Origin: JAFLBI01 sp964616465
GTDB lineage: Bacteria; Bacteroidota; Bacteroidia; Chitinophagales; Chitinophagaceae
Length of the DNA: 64,000 bases
Assembly: GCA_964616465.1 (NCBI GenBank)
Contig: CAZTTO010000006.1
Span: 119,458-183,457, forward strand
Reading direction: 5' to 3'
Every line of letters starts with the position of its first letter. Positions within the stretch are counted from its first letter, which is position 1. A program made the position numbers and the translations under genes. The notes under the pieces were generated by a model, which did not search any database, was not told where the DNA came from, and saw only the letters and a program-made list of their open reading frames with translations. Shown piece after piece: positions 42,023 to 50,570 of the stretch.

Positions 42023-45000
42023 TTAGAATTGCGCACGGATTCCAAAGTTCAGACCCATTGGCGTTGCCAAGTTTCCAAAATCCATACCTACCCCACCAAT
42101 ACCACCTCTTGATGCTGCGTTGTTTGCATTCGCAGCTGGATCCGCACCACGATAATTGGTAATGATGAATAAATCTGTACCAGTAAAGAATACTGAAGCA
42201 CTCTTAATTACATTCTGACGCTTGATTAACTTAGAAGGCAAACGATAGCTTACAGTAATATCACGCATTCTAATCCAGTTAATATCTCTTTCAATGAAAT
42301 CTTCTTCTGCAACTCCCAAAGTGTAAAACTCACTGCGCTCAAATGGAGTTAATACAATGGTATTTCTGGTTGGATTTGCAGTATTCTCTAAACCATCCTG
42401 CAACACTCCACGAATTACTCTTGGCGTTTCACGATCTAAAGTGCGTACGCTGGCTCCACGAGAATACAAGAACCATTCTGTACCATTGAAGATATCACCA
42501 CCTTTACGAATATCGAGGTTGAAAGACACGTTCCAATCGTTTAAGAAAGTGAAACTGTTTACAAAACCCATATTCCAATCAGGCTGACGATCTGCTACTT
42601 TAATATAGTCTGAAATACGTACTGGCAATCCAGATGTTGGAGAGATCAATACATCACCTGCGGTATTGCGTAAGAAACGTGTAGCCGCTAAATCAAATAC
42701 AGATCCACCCTTTGTTGCAATATTTCTGATACCACCAATCCATGTATCTGAATTGTAGAAGAAAGGAAGATCAGAAGGCATACGTAAAATTTCATTGCGG
42801 TTACGTGCCCAGTTTACAGTTACATCCCATGTAAATTTCTTGGTTTTTACTGGAGTTGCAGTCAACTGAAGTTCAAGACCTCTGTTCACCACATCACCAC
42901 CATTGATCCACTTTAAGATAGCACCAGAAGCATAGCTTAAGCGAGGATTCAATAATTGATCAACTGTTTTATTTGCATAATAGGTTAAATCAATCCCCAT
43001 TCTTCCTTTAAAGAATTTCGCTTCGATACCTGTTTCAAACTGCTGGCTGAACTCAGCTCTTAATGCAGGGTTACCCTGAGTTACGAAAGGCGAGAAACCA
43101 CCACCTGTGAAGGTTGATTGAGAGAAACGGTTTGAGGTAACATATGGTGTTCTAGGATCGCGACCAGTAGTAGCGTAGTTAATACGATACTTCAAATAGC
43201 TAATTTCTTTAGGCAATTTAATGATATCACTCAAGATAACACTCGAACCCGCTGACCAATAGAAGTAATAAGGTCTAGCAGGATCCCAGTTGGTAGGATC
43301 AACTAAACGACTAGATCCATCCATACGACCCGCCAATGATAAGTTCAACCAGTTCTTATAACTACCTGTGTAGTTAATGAAAGCTCCCATTCTATTATTG
43401 TTCTCAGCGGTTGTTATACTTGCAATAGTCGTAGGATCTGCGTTGTTTAAACTCACAAAGTTTTGGTCGAATAAACGCTCACCTCTTGTACCATTCACCT
43501 CATATTTACGTGAATCGAATGTAAATGCAGTAGTAATGATATTATTGAAGTTTCCGATTTTCTTTTTGATGGTTGCTCTGTATGCACCATTCACCAAGGT
43601 TTGGCGAGCACGATACTGTAAAATGCTACCACCTACTGTTCTAGCCAAGTTACTTTGTGGGTGAGTAAACCAAGTACCTAAATCAGAATAAAAGTCAACA
43701 CCCATTAATGCGGTAAGATTTAACCACTTGTATGGGTCATAGCTTAATTGGAAATTACCCATCAAACGATCGTTCTGATCAAAGTTCTGATTACGGTTTA
43801 CATCCCAGAATGGGTTATCGTCTTCAGCTAATTGTAAGAAATTACCATTGATAGAACGACGATTGCCATTAGCATCCACAAAATTTCTAGCATCATCATC
43901 TACTGGCCAAGTTAACAAGCTCAATAAGAAACCACCTGAACCCTTAGATGCTTTTCTTGTCTTAGAAGAGATATAAGTGAACGAGTTGGTGATATTGAAT
44001 TTAGGACTTAATCTGAAAGTAGTATTCAAACGGAAATTGTAACGTTCAAAACCCGTATTAGGTACTACCCCATTTTGATTAATTGTACTAGCAGTAAAAC
44101 GATACGTGCTTACATCACTTCCTCCTTCTACCGCAAGGTTATGTTGTGCGGTATTACCTGTTCCAAAAAAGTTTCCAACATTATCATATATTGGCGTACC
44201 TGCAGGAAGCCTGTTACCAAAGAATCTTCTTTCTGTATTATTGGTAATACCACCAAAACCTTGGTCAAATTCTTTTTGAATTTCGGGTAAGCGATATACT
44301 CTTTCAAAACGGAAAGAGTTATTATAACTTACAGAGGCTTTCCCTTTTTTTCCCTTTTTTGTTGTAATGATGATTGCACCGTTTGCACCATCAGAACCAT
44401 ACAATGCAGTAGCTTCTGGTCCTTTTAACACAGTTACTGCATCAATATCTTCTGGATTTATATCCATTGCTCTGTTGCCGAAGTCATTGCTACGGTTTGC
44501 AAGGTTTAATCCACCTGATGCTGGTAAGCGATCCTGCATTTCAAAAGAGCTGTTATCAATGATCAAACCATCCACTACAAATAGCGGTTGGTTACTACCA
44601 TCCATAGAAGTTGGTCCTCTTAAAACGATGGTTGCAGATGCACCTGGCATACCAGTTGTTGCTGTAATTGTAGCACCAGGGATACGACCAGCCAATGAGT
44701 TAATGAAGTTTTCACGACGGGTAGATGCAATATCATCTCCACTTACCGACAAAGCTTGGTAGGTAAGTTCGCGCTTACTCTTTTTAATGTCGTAAGCAGT
44801 TACAACTACATCACCCAATGCCTTATCAGAATCAACCAAACGAACGCTAACCTTTTCATCGTCACCAACGGTAACTTCTTTGGAAGCGTAACCAACATAG
44901 CTAAATACCAAAACGTGCCCTTTTTGAGCAGCAATGGAATAATAACCTGCGGCGTTTGTAGCTGTTTTCTTACTGGTGTTTTTGTTTGTTACGGTTACAC

Positions 45001-45133
45001 CAAGCAAAGGAGACCCATCATCATCTGAAACGATGGTACCCGAAACCGTTTTTTCCTGTGCCATCAGGAAGGGGGAAAGAAATAGAAACATGGCCATAAC
45101 CATGATCTTTCCCAGGCAAGCAACTCTTCTCAT
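42023..45133 (-). CDS. susC: SusC/RagA family TonB-linked outer membrane protein
   Basis: 1036 residues, signal peptide (GKIMVMAMFLFLSPFLMA), carboxypeptidase-D regulatory-like domain (about 27-115; VSGTIVSDDDGSPLLGVTV), plug domain (about 115-245; PLFVVDGLIIDNSSFE, AVTVLKGPEATALYGSDG, GAIIITTKKGKKGK), and a long TonB-dependent barrel (about 250-1036). It imports a ligand delivered by the SusD-like lipoprotein. No glycoside hydrolase lies within the operon, so the imported compound cannot be inferred from neighbours. A DeoR-type regulator is 245 bp upstream. Confidence 0.95.
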   Translation of the reverse strand: MRRVACLGKIMVMAMFLFLSPFLMAQEKTVSGTIVSDDDGSPLLGVTVTNKNTSKKTATNAAGYYSIAAQKGHVLVFSYVGYASKEVTVGDDEKVSVRLVDSDKALGDVVVTAYDIKKSKRELTYQALSVSGDDIASTRRENFINSLAGRIPGATITATTGMPGASATIVLRGPTSMDGSNQPLFVVDGLIIDNSSFEMQDRLPASGGLNLANRSNDFGNRAMDINPEDIDAVTVLKGPEATALYGSDGANGAIIITTKKGKKGKASVSYNNSFRFERVYRLPEIQKEFDQGFGGITNNTERRFFGNRLPAGTPIYDNVGNFFGTGNTAQHNLAVEGGSDVSTYRFTASTINQNGVVPNTGFERYNFRLNTTFRLSPKFNITNSFTYISSKTRKASKGSGGFLLSLLTWPVDDDARNFVDANGNRRSINGNFLQLAEDDNPFWDVNRNQNFDQNDRLMGNFQLSYDPYKWLNLTALMGVDFYSDLGTWFTHPQSNLARTVGGSILQYRARQTLVNGAYRATIKKKIGNFNNIITTAFTFDSRKYEVNGTRGERLFDQNFVSLNNADPTTIASITTAENNNRMGAFINYTGSYKNWLNLSLAGRMDGSSRLVDPTNWDPARPYYFYWSAGSSVILSDIIKLPKEISYLKYRINYATTGRDPRTPYVTSNRFSQSTFTGGGFSPFVTQGNPALRAEFSQQFETGIEAKFFKGRMGIDLTYYANKTVDQLLNPRLSYASGAILKWINGGDVVNRGLELQLTATPVKTKKFTWDVTVNWARNRNEILRMPSDLPFFYNSDTWIGGIRNIATKGGSVFDLAATRFLRNTAGDVLISPTSGLPVRISDYIKVADRQPDWNMGFVNSFTFLNDWNVSFNLDIRKGGDIFNGTEWFLYSRGASVRTLDRETPRVIRGVLQDGLENTANPTRNTIVLTPFERSEFYTLGVAEEDFIERDINWIRMRDITVSYRLPSKLIKRQNVIKSASVFFTGTDLFIITNYRGADPAANANNAASRGGIGGVGMDFGNLATPMGLNFGIRAQF

Positions 45134-45378
45134 AGTTGTCGTTTTGGTTCGTTTGTGAAGTGATAAATAGCTAGTTTATAGACAATCGTCGCGTCAAAAA
45201 CATTGCATGGAGTTGAAAAAAAATCACGCAAAAAGCAGCAAGCCCTGCATATTTATGTCCCCAAATCCTAATACATCGTTAAAAACGCAGTGGCAATATA
45301 TTACTATTCCTTATTTTTTTGCAATTTTTTTAACAAAAAGATATTAACAGAGAGATTTTTTGCGGTTTTGTGCGGTTT

Positions 45379-46125
45379 TTAAAATATTTCTACCCCTTTT
45401 GCCTTAAACGGGCGCAAACGATCATCTTCAGGTGATAATTCAGTAATTAATACGTCAACCTGTTCCATGCTACAAACTTGTAAGCGTTGTTGAGAATTAA
45501 GTTTCTCAGAAATTGCCAGAGAAATAACTTTAGAAGCGCAATTTACCATAGCCTGCTTCACTTCTATAATTTCCCATTCCAAATCGGTGATACCGTATTC
45601 TGGATGAATACTGTTGGTTCCTAAAATGCAAAGATCTGCTTTTATGCCAGCCAGCCTTTGAACAACTTCTGCCCCTACAGCCATTTGAGCTGTTTTATGC
45701 AATCGGTTACCCAAAAAAATAACCTCTGCCTCAGGATGTTCTAATAGTTCTAAGGCCACTGGAATATTTGGCGTAATAAAAGTTGCATGCAGTTTATCTG
45801 GCAAAAGTTTAATGAGTTCACGAATGGTAGTCCCTCCTGTTAATACAATGAGCATACCTTCTTTAATGAACTCTAATGCCTTATGCGCAATGATCCTTTT
45901 TTCCGTTTGGGAGTAAATATTCTGATTCTCGATGGTGAAATGAAAACTCTTAGCCAGGGCACCTCCATGGACTTTGATTAGTTTACCTTCTTCAGCCAGC
46001 TCTTGTAAATCGCGACGAATGGTATCTTCTGATACATTCAACACTAAGCTTAAATCGGATGATAAAACTTTGTTGTGTATGTTCACTTGTTGGAGTACAA
46101 TGGCCTGTCGTTCTTTCTTAAGCAT
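45379..46125 (-). CDS. DeoR/GlpR-type transcriptional regulator
   Basis: 248 residues. N-terminal winged-helix domain (1-57: RQAIVLQQVNIHNKVLSS, VSEDTIRRDLQELAEEG, KVHGGA), C-terminal sugar-phosphate-binding domain (about 75-235; GMLIVLTGGTTIRELIKL, LHATFITPNIPVALELLE, LGTNSIHPEYGIT). Members repress carbohydrate-use genes and are released by phosphorylated sugars. It may regulate the SusC/D operon on its left (same strand, downstream of it) or itself; no operator was identified. Divergent from dnaG. Confidence 0.9.
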   Translation of the reverse strand: MLKKERQAIVLQQVNIHNKVLSSDLSLVLNVSEDTIRRDLQELAEEGKLIKVHGGALAKSFHFTIENQNIYSQTEKRIIAHKALEFIKEGMLIVLTGGTTIRELIKLLPDKLHATFITPNIPVALELLEHPEAEVIFLGNRLHKTAQMAVGAEVVQRLAGIKADLCILGTNSIHPEYGITDLEWEIIEVKQAMVNCASKVISLAISEKLNSQQRLQVCSMEQVDVLITELSPEDDRLRPFKAKGVEIF

Positions 46126-46150
46126 GACTAAAAGTAGAAAAAATTATGAA

Positions 46151-46184
46151 TTTGCTCACAACGAGGGTTCAACCTGTATTTTTG
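46151..46184 (+). promoter_or_regulatory. dnaG promoter
   Basis: TTTG (46151-46154), 22 nt, TATTTTTG (46177-46184), close to the consensus; the ATG follows 10 nt after the -7 box (46195). Confidence 0.6.
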
Positions 46185-46194
46185 TAGGCTCAAA

Positions 46195-48120
46195 ATGATT
46201 TCACCACAATCCATACAAGAAATTAAAAATCGCATCGATATCCTTGATATTGTTGGTGAATTTGTCAAGTTAAAGAAACGTGGCACTAATTATTTGGGGC
46301 TCTGTCCTTTTCACCACGAAAAAACGCCCAGTTTTACTGTTTCAGCTAACAAGGAAATTTATAAATGCTTTGGTTGTGGTAAAAGTGGAAACTCCATTAC
46401 TTTTTTAATGGAGCATGAAAAACTTAGTTATGTAGAGGCTTTGAAGTGGTTGGCTCAACGTTATAATATTGCCATTGAAGAATCTGAAACTAGTCCTGAA
46501 TACCAACTTCAACAACAAGCGGCTGATAGCTTATATATCATTAATAAATTTACGCAACAGTTTTACAGTGAACAACTCTTGCAAACTGACGAAGGAAAGA
46601 ATATAGGCTTAGGCTATTTACTTGAAAGGGGTTTCTCAGAAGAGATACTTCGAAAATTTCAAGTGGGTTATCACCCTAACAATAGAACTATTTTAGCTGA
46701 TACACTAGTTGCACAGCAATTCAGTAAAGATTTATTGATAAAATCTGGGCTAGTTGTTGAACGCAATGGTGAGCTCGTTGACAATTATAGAGGCAGAATT
46801 ATTTTTCCTGTTCACCATATTTCTGGTAAGGTTATTGGATTTGGAGCACGTGTTATTGGCAGCAATGATCGCGGACCTAAGTATATCAATACCCCCGAAA
46901 ATGAATTGTACGTCAAGGGGAAACTGTTGTACGGAACTTATTTTGCACGTACAGCTATTGCACAACTGAATGAGTGTTTGCTGGTAGAAGGTTATACCGA
47001 TGTTCTGGGCTTGCACCAAGCTGGTGTTGAACATGTGGTGGCCAGTGGAGGTACAGCACTTACGCCAGATCAACTTCGATTGATCAAAAAATATACACCC
47101 AATCTTACTATTCTGTACGATGGCGACTCTGCAGGAATTAAAGCAGCATTACGCGGATTGGACTTAGCTATTGAAGAAGGACTGCATGTAAATTTGGTAT
47201 TATTACCTGAGGCTGAAGATCCTGATAGTTATGTTCGCAAATACGGAGGAGAAGCACTGAAAGAATTTATTCAGAAGAATAAGAAGGATTTCATTTTATT
47301 TCAGTTGGAGGTATTGCTAAGAGAAGCGGGTAATGATGCAAACAAGAAAAATGCCGTAGTCAATACCATTGCAGAAACGTTGAGTCGCATTACACGTGCA
47401 GAGGATTTCACTTTATTAGAGAACTATGTTAAGCGCTGTTCTCATTTGTTGCAAATTGATGAAGGTGGATTAACGCATTTGGTGAATACCTACAAGCGTA
47501 AAAAAATTACAAAAGCTGAAAGTAAACTTTCTGTTGAGGAAGCTGGACAATTACAAGAGCAAGTAAAAACGCCTGTTTATAAAGAAGACAATCTCATTCA
47601 GCATGACCAATTGGTTGAACGAAACTTAGTTCGTGTGTTGCTTGAATATGGTTTAGAACAGTGGGATGAAGACAAAACTAATGCACAATATATTTTCGAA
47701 GAGCTATCTCATTACGATGTTGATCAACCAGAAGTAGCACAAATTTTGGAATTCTACAGGGAAGCCTATATTAATGGGGAACAACCTAATACCAAGATGT
47801 TTTTATACCATGCAGAAGAATGGGTAAGGAATTTGGTAGTAAGTGCTACTATATTTCCTTATGAGGTAAGCGACAGATGGGAGGAGAAAATGGAAGGCTT
47901 ACGTTTGGTAGATCCAAAAGATATTCCTAAGAAAGATGTGTTTGTAAGTATGCAATATTTTAAACTGCGAAAAATTAAACGCATGTTGGAACAAAATCAA
48001 GCCGATTTAGAACATGCTAAAGATACTGTCTCTCAAATGCGAATCATTGAAATACATAGAGAGCTAAAGAAGCAAGAACAAGCACTTACACAAGAACTTG
48101 GTAGTGTTATTATCAAATAA
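46195..48120 (+). CDS. dnaG: DNA primase
   Basis: 641-residue replicative primase synthesising RNA primers. The zinc-binding CHC2 domain is intact (LCPFHHEKTPSFTVS, IYKCFGCGKSGNSI; about 37-65); the Toprim core follows with CLLVEGYTDVLGLHQAG, VASGGTALTPDQL and ILYDGDSAGIKAA (metal-binding DGD); a C-terminal helicase-binding part (about 440-641) shows little conserved sequence, as usual. Followed by a rho-independent terminator and divergent from the DeoR-type gene. Confidence 0.97.
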   Translation: MISPQSIQEIKNRIDILDIVGEFVKLKKRGTNYLGLCPFHHEKTPSFTVSANKEIYKCFGCGKSGNSITFLMEHEKLSYVEALKWLAQRYNIAIEESETSPEYQLQQQAADSLYIINKFTQQFYSEQLLQTDEGKNIGLGYLLERGFSEEILRKFQVGYHPNNRTILADTLVAQQFSKDLLIKSGLVVERNGELVDNYRGRIIFPVHHISGKVIGFGARVIGSNDRGPKYINTPENELYVKGKLLYGTYFARTAIAQLNECLLVEGYTDVLGLHQAGVEHVVASGGTALTPDQLRLIKKYTPNLTILYDGDSAGIKAALRGLDLAIEEGLHVNLVLLPEAEDPDSYVRKYGGEALKEFIQKNKKDFILFQLEVLLREAGNDANKKNAVVNTIAETLSRITRAEDFTLLENYVKRCSHLLQIDEGGLTHLVNTYKRKKITKAESKLSVEEAGQLQEQVKTPVYKEDNLIQHDQLVERNLVRVLLEYGLEQWDEDKTNAQYIFEELSHYDVDQPEVAQILEFYREAYINGEQPNTKMFLYHAEEWVRNLVVSATIFPYEVSDRWEEKMEGLRLVDPKDIPKKDVFVSMQYFKLRKIKRMLEQNQADLEHAKDTVSQMRIIEIHRELKKQEQALTQELGSVIIK

Positions 48121-48147
48121 AAAGGTCATCTTTCGATGACCTTTTTT
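48120..48147 (+). terminator. Rho-independent terminator after dnaG
   Basis: Stem AAAGGTCATC / GATGACCTTT with TTTC loop (48121-48144), then T residues. Flanking A and T runs make it usable in both directions, also for the convergent YdeI-like gene. Confidence 0.9.
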
Positions 48148-48151
48148 GTGG

Positions 48152-48817
48152 TTATTTTTCAGCAGGATTCTTTTTACCTGCTAGCAATTTTTCTACTGCC
48201 ACTTCTAATCTTCTCTGTCGTGTTTCAGTTTTCTTGGCGCCTTCAATCCAAGTAACATACTCCTTCTGATTGGTGAAGGATAGCTTACTAAAAAACTCTC
48301 TCGCATTTTGGTATTTGGTGAACATCTTTTCTAATTCTGCCGGAGGAACCACCAAACGCTTTTCGAAATCAATACCATCTACTTCAGCCTTAGGCTCTCC
48401 GTTCTTTGCAGCAACCCTAGCTGGGATTTGCTCGCTTTTTTTAAAACGCATCGCTGTCCAAACATGATCTAAAGCAATTTGACTAACAGCTTCATACCCA
48501 TTATCGCACAATATATCCCAACTACAATCGCGGTTTAAGTCGCTTACAATTTTGCTTGTTGTTTTGGGATATGCGATCCAAAATTTGCTTTCAAGGTGCA
48601 AAGCTGGCATCACTTCTTTTAAGATACTATTGAGTTGATTTTGGTTAATGGCAAATACCAGTGCAAAATCTACTTTTTTAGTCTTAAGTAAGGGAGTGAT
48701 GTTTTTAGCATACGATAACTTAACAAATTGTTTTTCAATAGATGAAGGCAAGCCTTGAATGAGGATGTTTTTTTCGTCTTTCAACTGCAGCTTTTCCAGA
48801 ACACTTTGTGTAGACAT
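48152..48817 (-). CDS. YdeI/OmpD-associated family protein with DUF3052-like N-terminus
   Basis: 221 residues from MSTQSVLEKLQL; a longer frame to 48856 is rejected, since the TACTTTTG promoter would fall at its start. The C-terminal part (about 160-215; EFFSKLSFTNQKEYVTWIE, ETRQRRLEVAVEKLLAGKK) is the OmdA/YdeI pattern, a family associated with stress or bacteriocin resistance without a settled biochemical role. The N-terminal part (1-130) resembles DUF3052-type segments. Preceded by a full consensus promoter. Confidence 0.78.
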   Translation of the reverse strand: MSTQSVLEKLQLKDEKNILIQGLPSSIEKQFVKLSYAKNITPLLKTKKVDFALVFAINQNQLNSILKEVMPALHLESKFWIAYPKTTSKIVSDLNRDCSWDILCDNGYEAVSQIALDHVWTAMRFKKSEQIPARVAAKNGEPKAEVDGIDFEKRLVVPPAELEKMFTKYQNAREFFSKLSFTNQKEYVTWIEGAKKTETRQRRLEVAVEKLLAGKKNPAEK

Positions 48818-48853
48818 TCCTAAAATGAGTTTTAGGGTGAAAAAATGGAAGTG

Positions 48854-48885
48854 CAAAAGTAACGAAAAAAAACGGGTATTTCAAA
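48854..48885 (-). promoter_or_regulatory. Promoter of the YdeI-like gene
   Basis: Minus-strand TTTG (48885-48882), exactly 20 nt, TACTTTTG (48861-48854): a full TTTG-N20-TAnnTTTG match, 36 nt before ATG 48817. Confidence 0.72.
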
Positions 48886-48910
48886 GAAAAACGCCCCTTT
48901 TCTGGGGCGC
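48886..48910 (-). terminator. Terminator after the M48 peptidase gene
   Basis: Minus-strand stem CGCCCC / GGGGCG (48909-48904, 48897-48892) with a 6-nt loop and a T-run. Confidence 0.8.
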
Positions 48911-48954
48911 ACCATGCTTTTTTTTATCAACTAATTCCCTGATAATCAATAAAT

Positions 48955-49776
48955 TTAACTCTTACGGGGTCTGTAATAATTCTTCACTACATCATCCATT
49001 ATTTTATTGAGTTCTTCAATTCGCCTTCCATCTGACGGATGGGTGCTAAGAAATTCAGGAGGAGCTTGTCCCTGACTTAACTGTCCCATTCTCTGCCAAA
49101 ATGGAATAGCTGCCCTTGGATCATACCCAGCTAATGCAGAAAACTGTAAACCCAAACGGTCAGCTTCTAATTCATGTTTTCTACTGAAAGGTAAAATGCC
49201 TAATACATTAGAACCCATTCCGTATGCCTGCATCCATAAATTTTGGGTGACTTGTGGTTTGTTGGCCATAGCCAATGAAAGACTTAATGCGCCAAACTGC
49301 TGAATCATTCCCTTGCTCATTCGCTCACTGCCGTGTTTTCCCAATGCATGCGCTACTTCATGTCCCATTACCACCGCCAACGCATCTTCATTTTGTGTTA
49401 TAGGTAATAGTCCTGTATACACTACAATTTTTCCTCCGGGCATACACCAAGCATTAGGAGTTTTATCATCTACCAAATTTACTTCCCACTTATACCCCGA
49501 CAATTCAGCTCCGAGTCCTTTTTCGTTGTAGTACTTTGTTATGGCCTCTATAATTCTATCGCCACAACGCCTTACCATAACAGCGTCTTTATTGCCAGTA
49601 GTAGTGGGAACCACTCTATTGCTAGCAAGGAATTGTGCATATTGCTGAGCCGACATGTTTTGCAGTTCGGTTTCAGGAATAAGCGACATTTGAGATCGTC
49701 CAGTTATGGGGTTGTTTTTACAAGAATAAATGGTAAGTGCTGCAACCAGAAGGGTGCATAAAAATGAAATACGCAT
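48955..49776 (-). CDS. M48 family metallopeptidase, lipoprotein
   Basis: 273 residues. Lipobox YSC at C19 (SFLCTLLVAALTIYSC). The peptidase has the zinc motif HEVAH (H139, E140, H143) in VVMGHEVAHALGKHGSERM and the third-ligand glutamate in SRKHELEADRLGL. Typical of periplasmic M48 proteases such as BepA/LoiP that act in outer-membrane protein quality control. Located between the YdeI-like gene and plsY. Confidence 0.93.
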   Translation of the reverse strand: MRISFLCTLLVAALTIYSCKNNPITGRSQMSLIPETELQNMSAQQYAQFLASNRVVPTTTGNKDAVMVRRCGDRIIEAITKYYNEKGLGAELSGYKWEVNLVDDKTPNAWCMPGGKIVVYTGLLPITQNEDALAVVMGHEVAHALGKHGSERMSKGMIQQFGALSLSLAMANKPQVTQNLWMQAYGMGSNVLGILPFSRKHELEADRLGLQFSALAGYDPRAAIPFWQRMGQLSQGQAPPEFLSTHPSDGRRIEELNKIMDDVVKNYYRPRKS

Positions 49777-49806
49777 AACAAAATGGTTTACTATAAGGAT
49801 TGCAAA

Positions 49807-50445
49807 TTAATCCTTTTTACGGTCGCGATGCTTGAAAATAGGCACTTTACTTTCCGTGCCTTTGATAATGCGACCAATATTTTTTTGGTGAGTGAGCACT
49901 ACAGTTAGGGCTACTACAACCGCGAAAATGCGATATAAAGTTTCCTCTTCATTAAAAATGAAAAGAATAAAAATCATGAAGGCAACTCCAGAAAGGATTG
50001 AACCCAAAGAAACAAATCGAGTAATATAAAGCACCAAAACAAAAACCCCAATACAAGCAATAGCCACCAGCGGTTGAATAGCAATTGACATGCCAAGCAA
50101 AGTAGCAACTCCCTTACCTCCTCTAAACTCAGCGAAAACAGGAAATATATGTCCAACCACAGCCGATAATCCTAACCCAATCATGAAATTGGTTCTCTGC
50201 CACTCATCAGTTAAGTAAAAAGGCAACAGAATATACAGTGAGGTCGCTACTACACCTTTCAATACATCCAACACCATCACCATTGTTCCCCATTTGCTAC
50301 CTAAAACGCGGAAAGTATTGGTAGCACCAGCGTTTCCACTACCATAATCGCGTATATCTATACCAAAAAAAGCTTTACTAACCCAAACTGCGGTTGGTAT
50401 AGACCCAATAAAATAAGCGAGAATAATGAGTAATACTTCGTTCAT
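49807..50445 (-). CDS. plsY: Glycerol-3-phosphate acyltransferase PlsY
   Basis: 212-residue inner-membrane enzyme transferring the acyl group of acyl-phosphate (from PlsX) to glycerol 3-phosphate. Motifs: ILAYFIGSIPTAVWVSK (catalytic SIP loop), GSGNAGATNTFRVLG (second motif) and GGKGVATLLG (phosphate-binding loop). About five membrane helices. A TATTTTTG element at 50466-50473 (minus) is 20 nt before the ATG. Confidence 0.95.
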   Translation of the reverse strand: MNEVLLIILAYFIGSIPTAVWVSKAFFGIDIRDYGSGNAGATNTFRVLGSKWGTMVMVLDVLKGVVATSLYILLPFYLTDEWQRTNFMIGLGLSAVVGHIFPVFAEFRGGKGVATLLGMSIAIQPLVAIACIGVFVLVLYITRFVSLGSILSGVAFMIFILFIFNEEETLYRIFAVVVALTVVLTHQKNIGRIIKGTESKVPIFKHRDRKKD

Positions 50446-50570
50446 GAGGGGTTCAAGTTGGATGACAAAAATAACCCTTTTGCCAAAACTTCATCATAAT
50501 TTAACATAGATGTGGGAAAGTTCTTCTTAGAAAAACTTTCCTAAACTCATAAAAATCAATGAAATAAGGC

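Noticed and set aside
45361..45379. TGCGGTTTT direct repeat beside the DeoR gene stop as an operator
   Set aside because: Only two 9-mers next to a T-rich tract at a gene end; the position at the 3' side of the regulator and the low complexity make a regulatory claim unsupported.
48819..48836. Hairpin CCTAAAA / TTTTAGG in the YdeI-like gene leader as a riboswitch
   Set aside because: A single 7-bp AT-rich stem without conserved surrounding structure is too little evidence.
50511..50541. Stem GGAAAGTT / AACTTTCC downstream of the ABC-F gene as a terminator
   Set aside because: The loop is long and no T-run follows on the minus strand, so termination cannot be supported.
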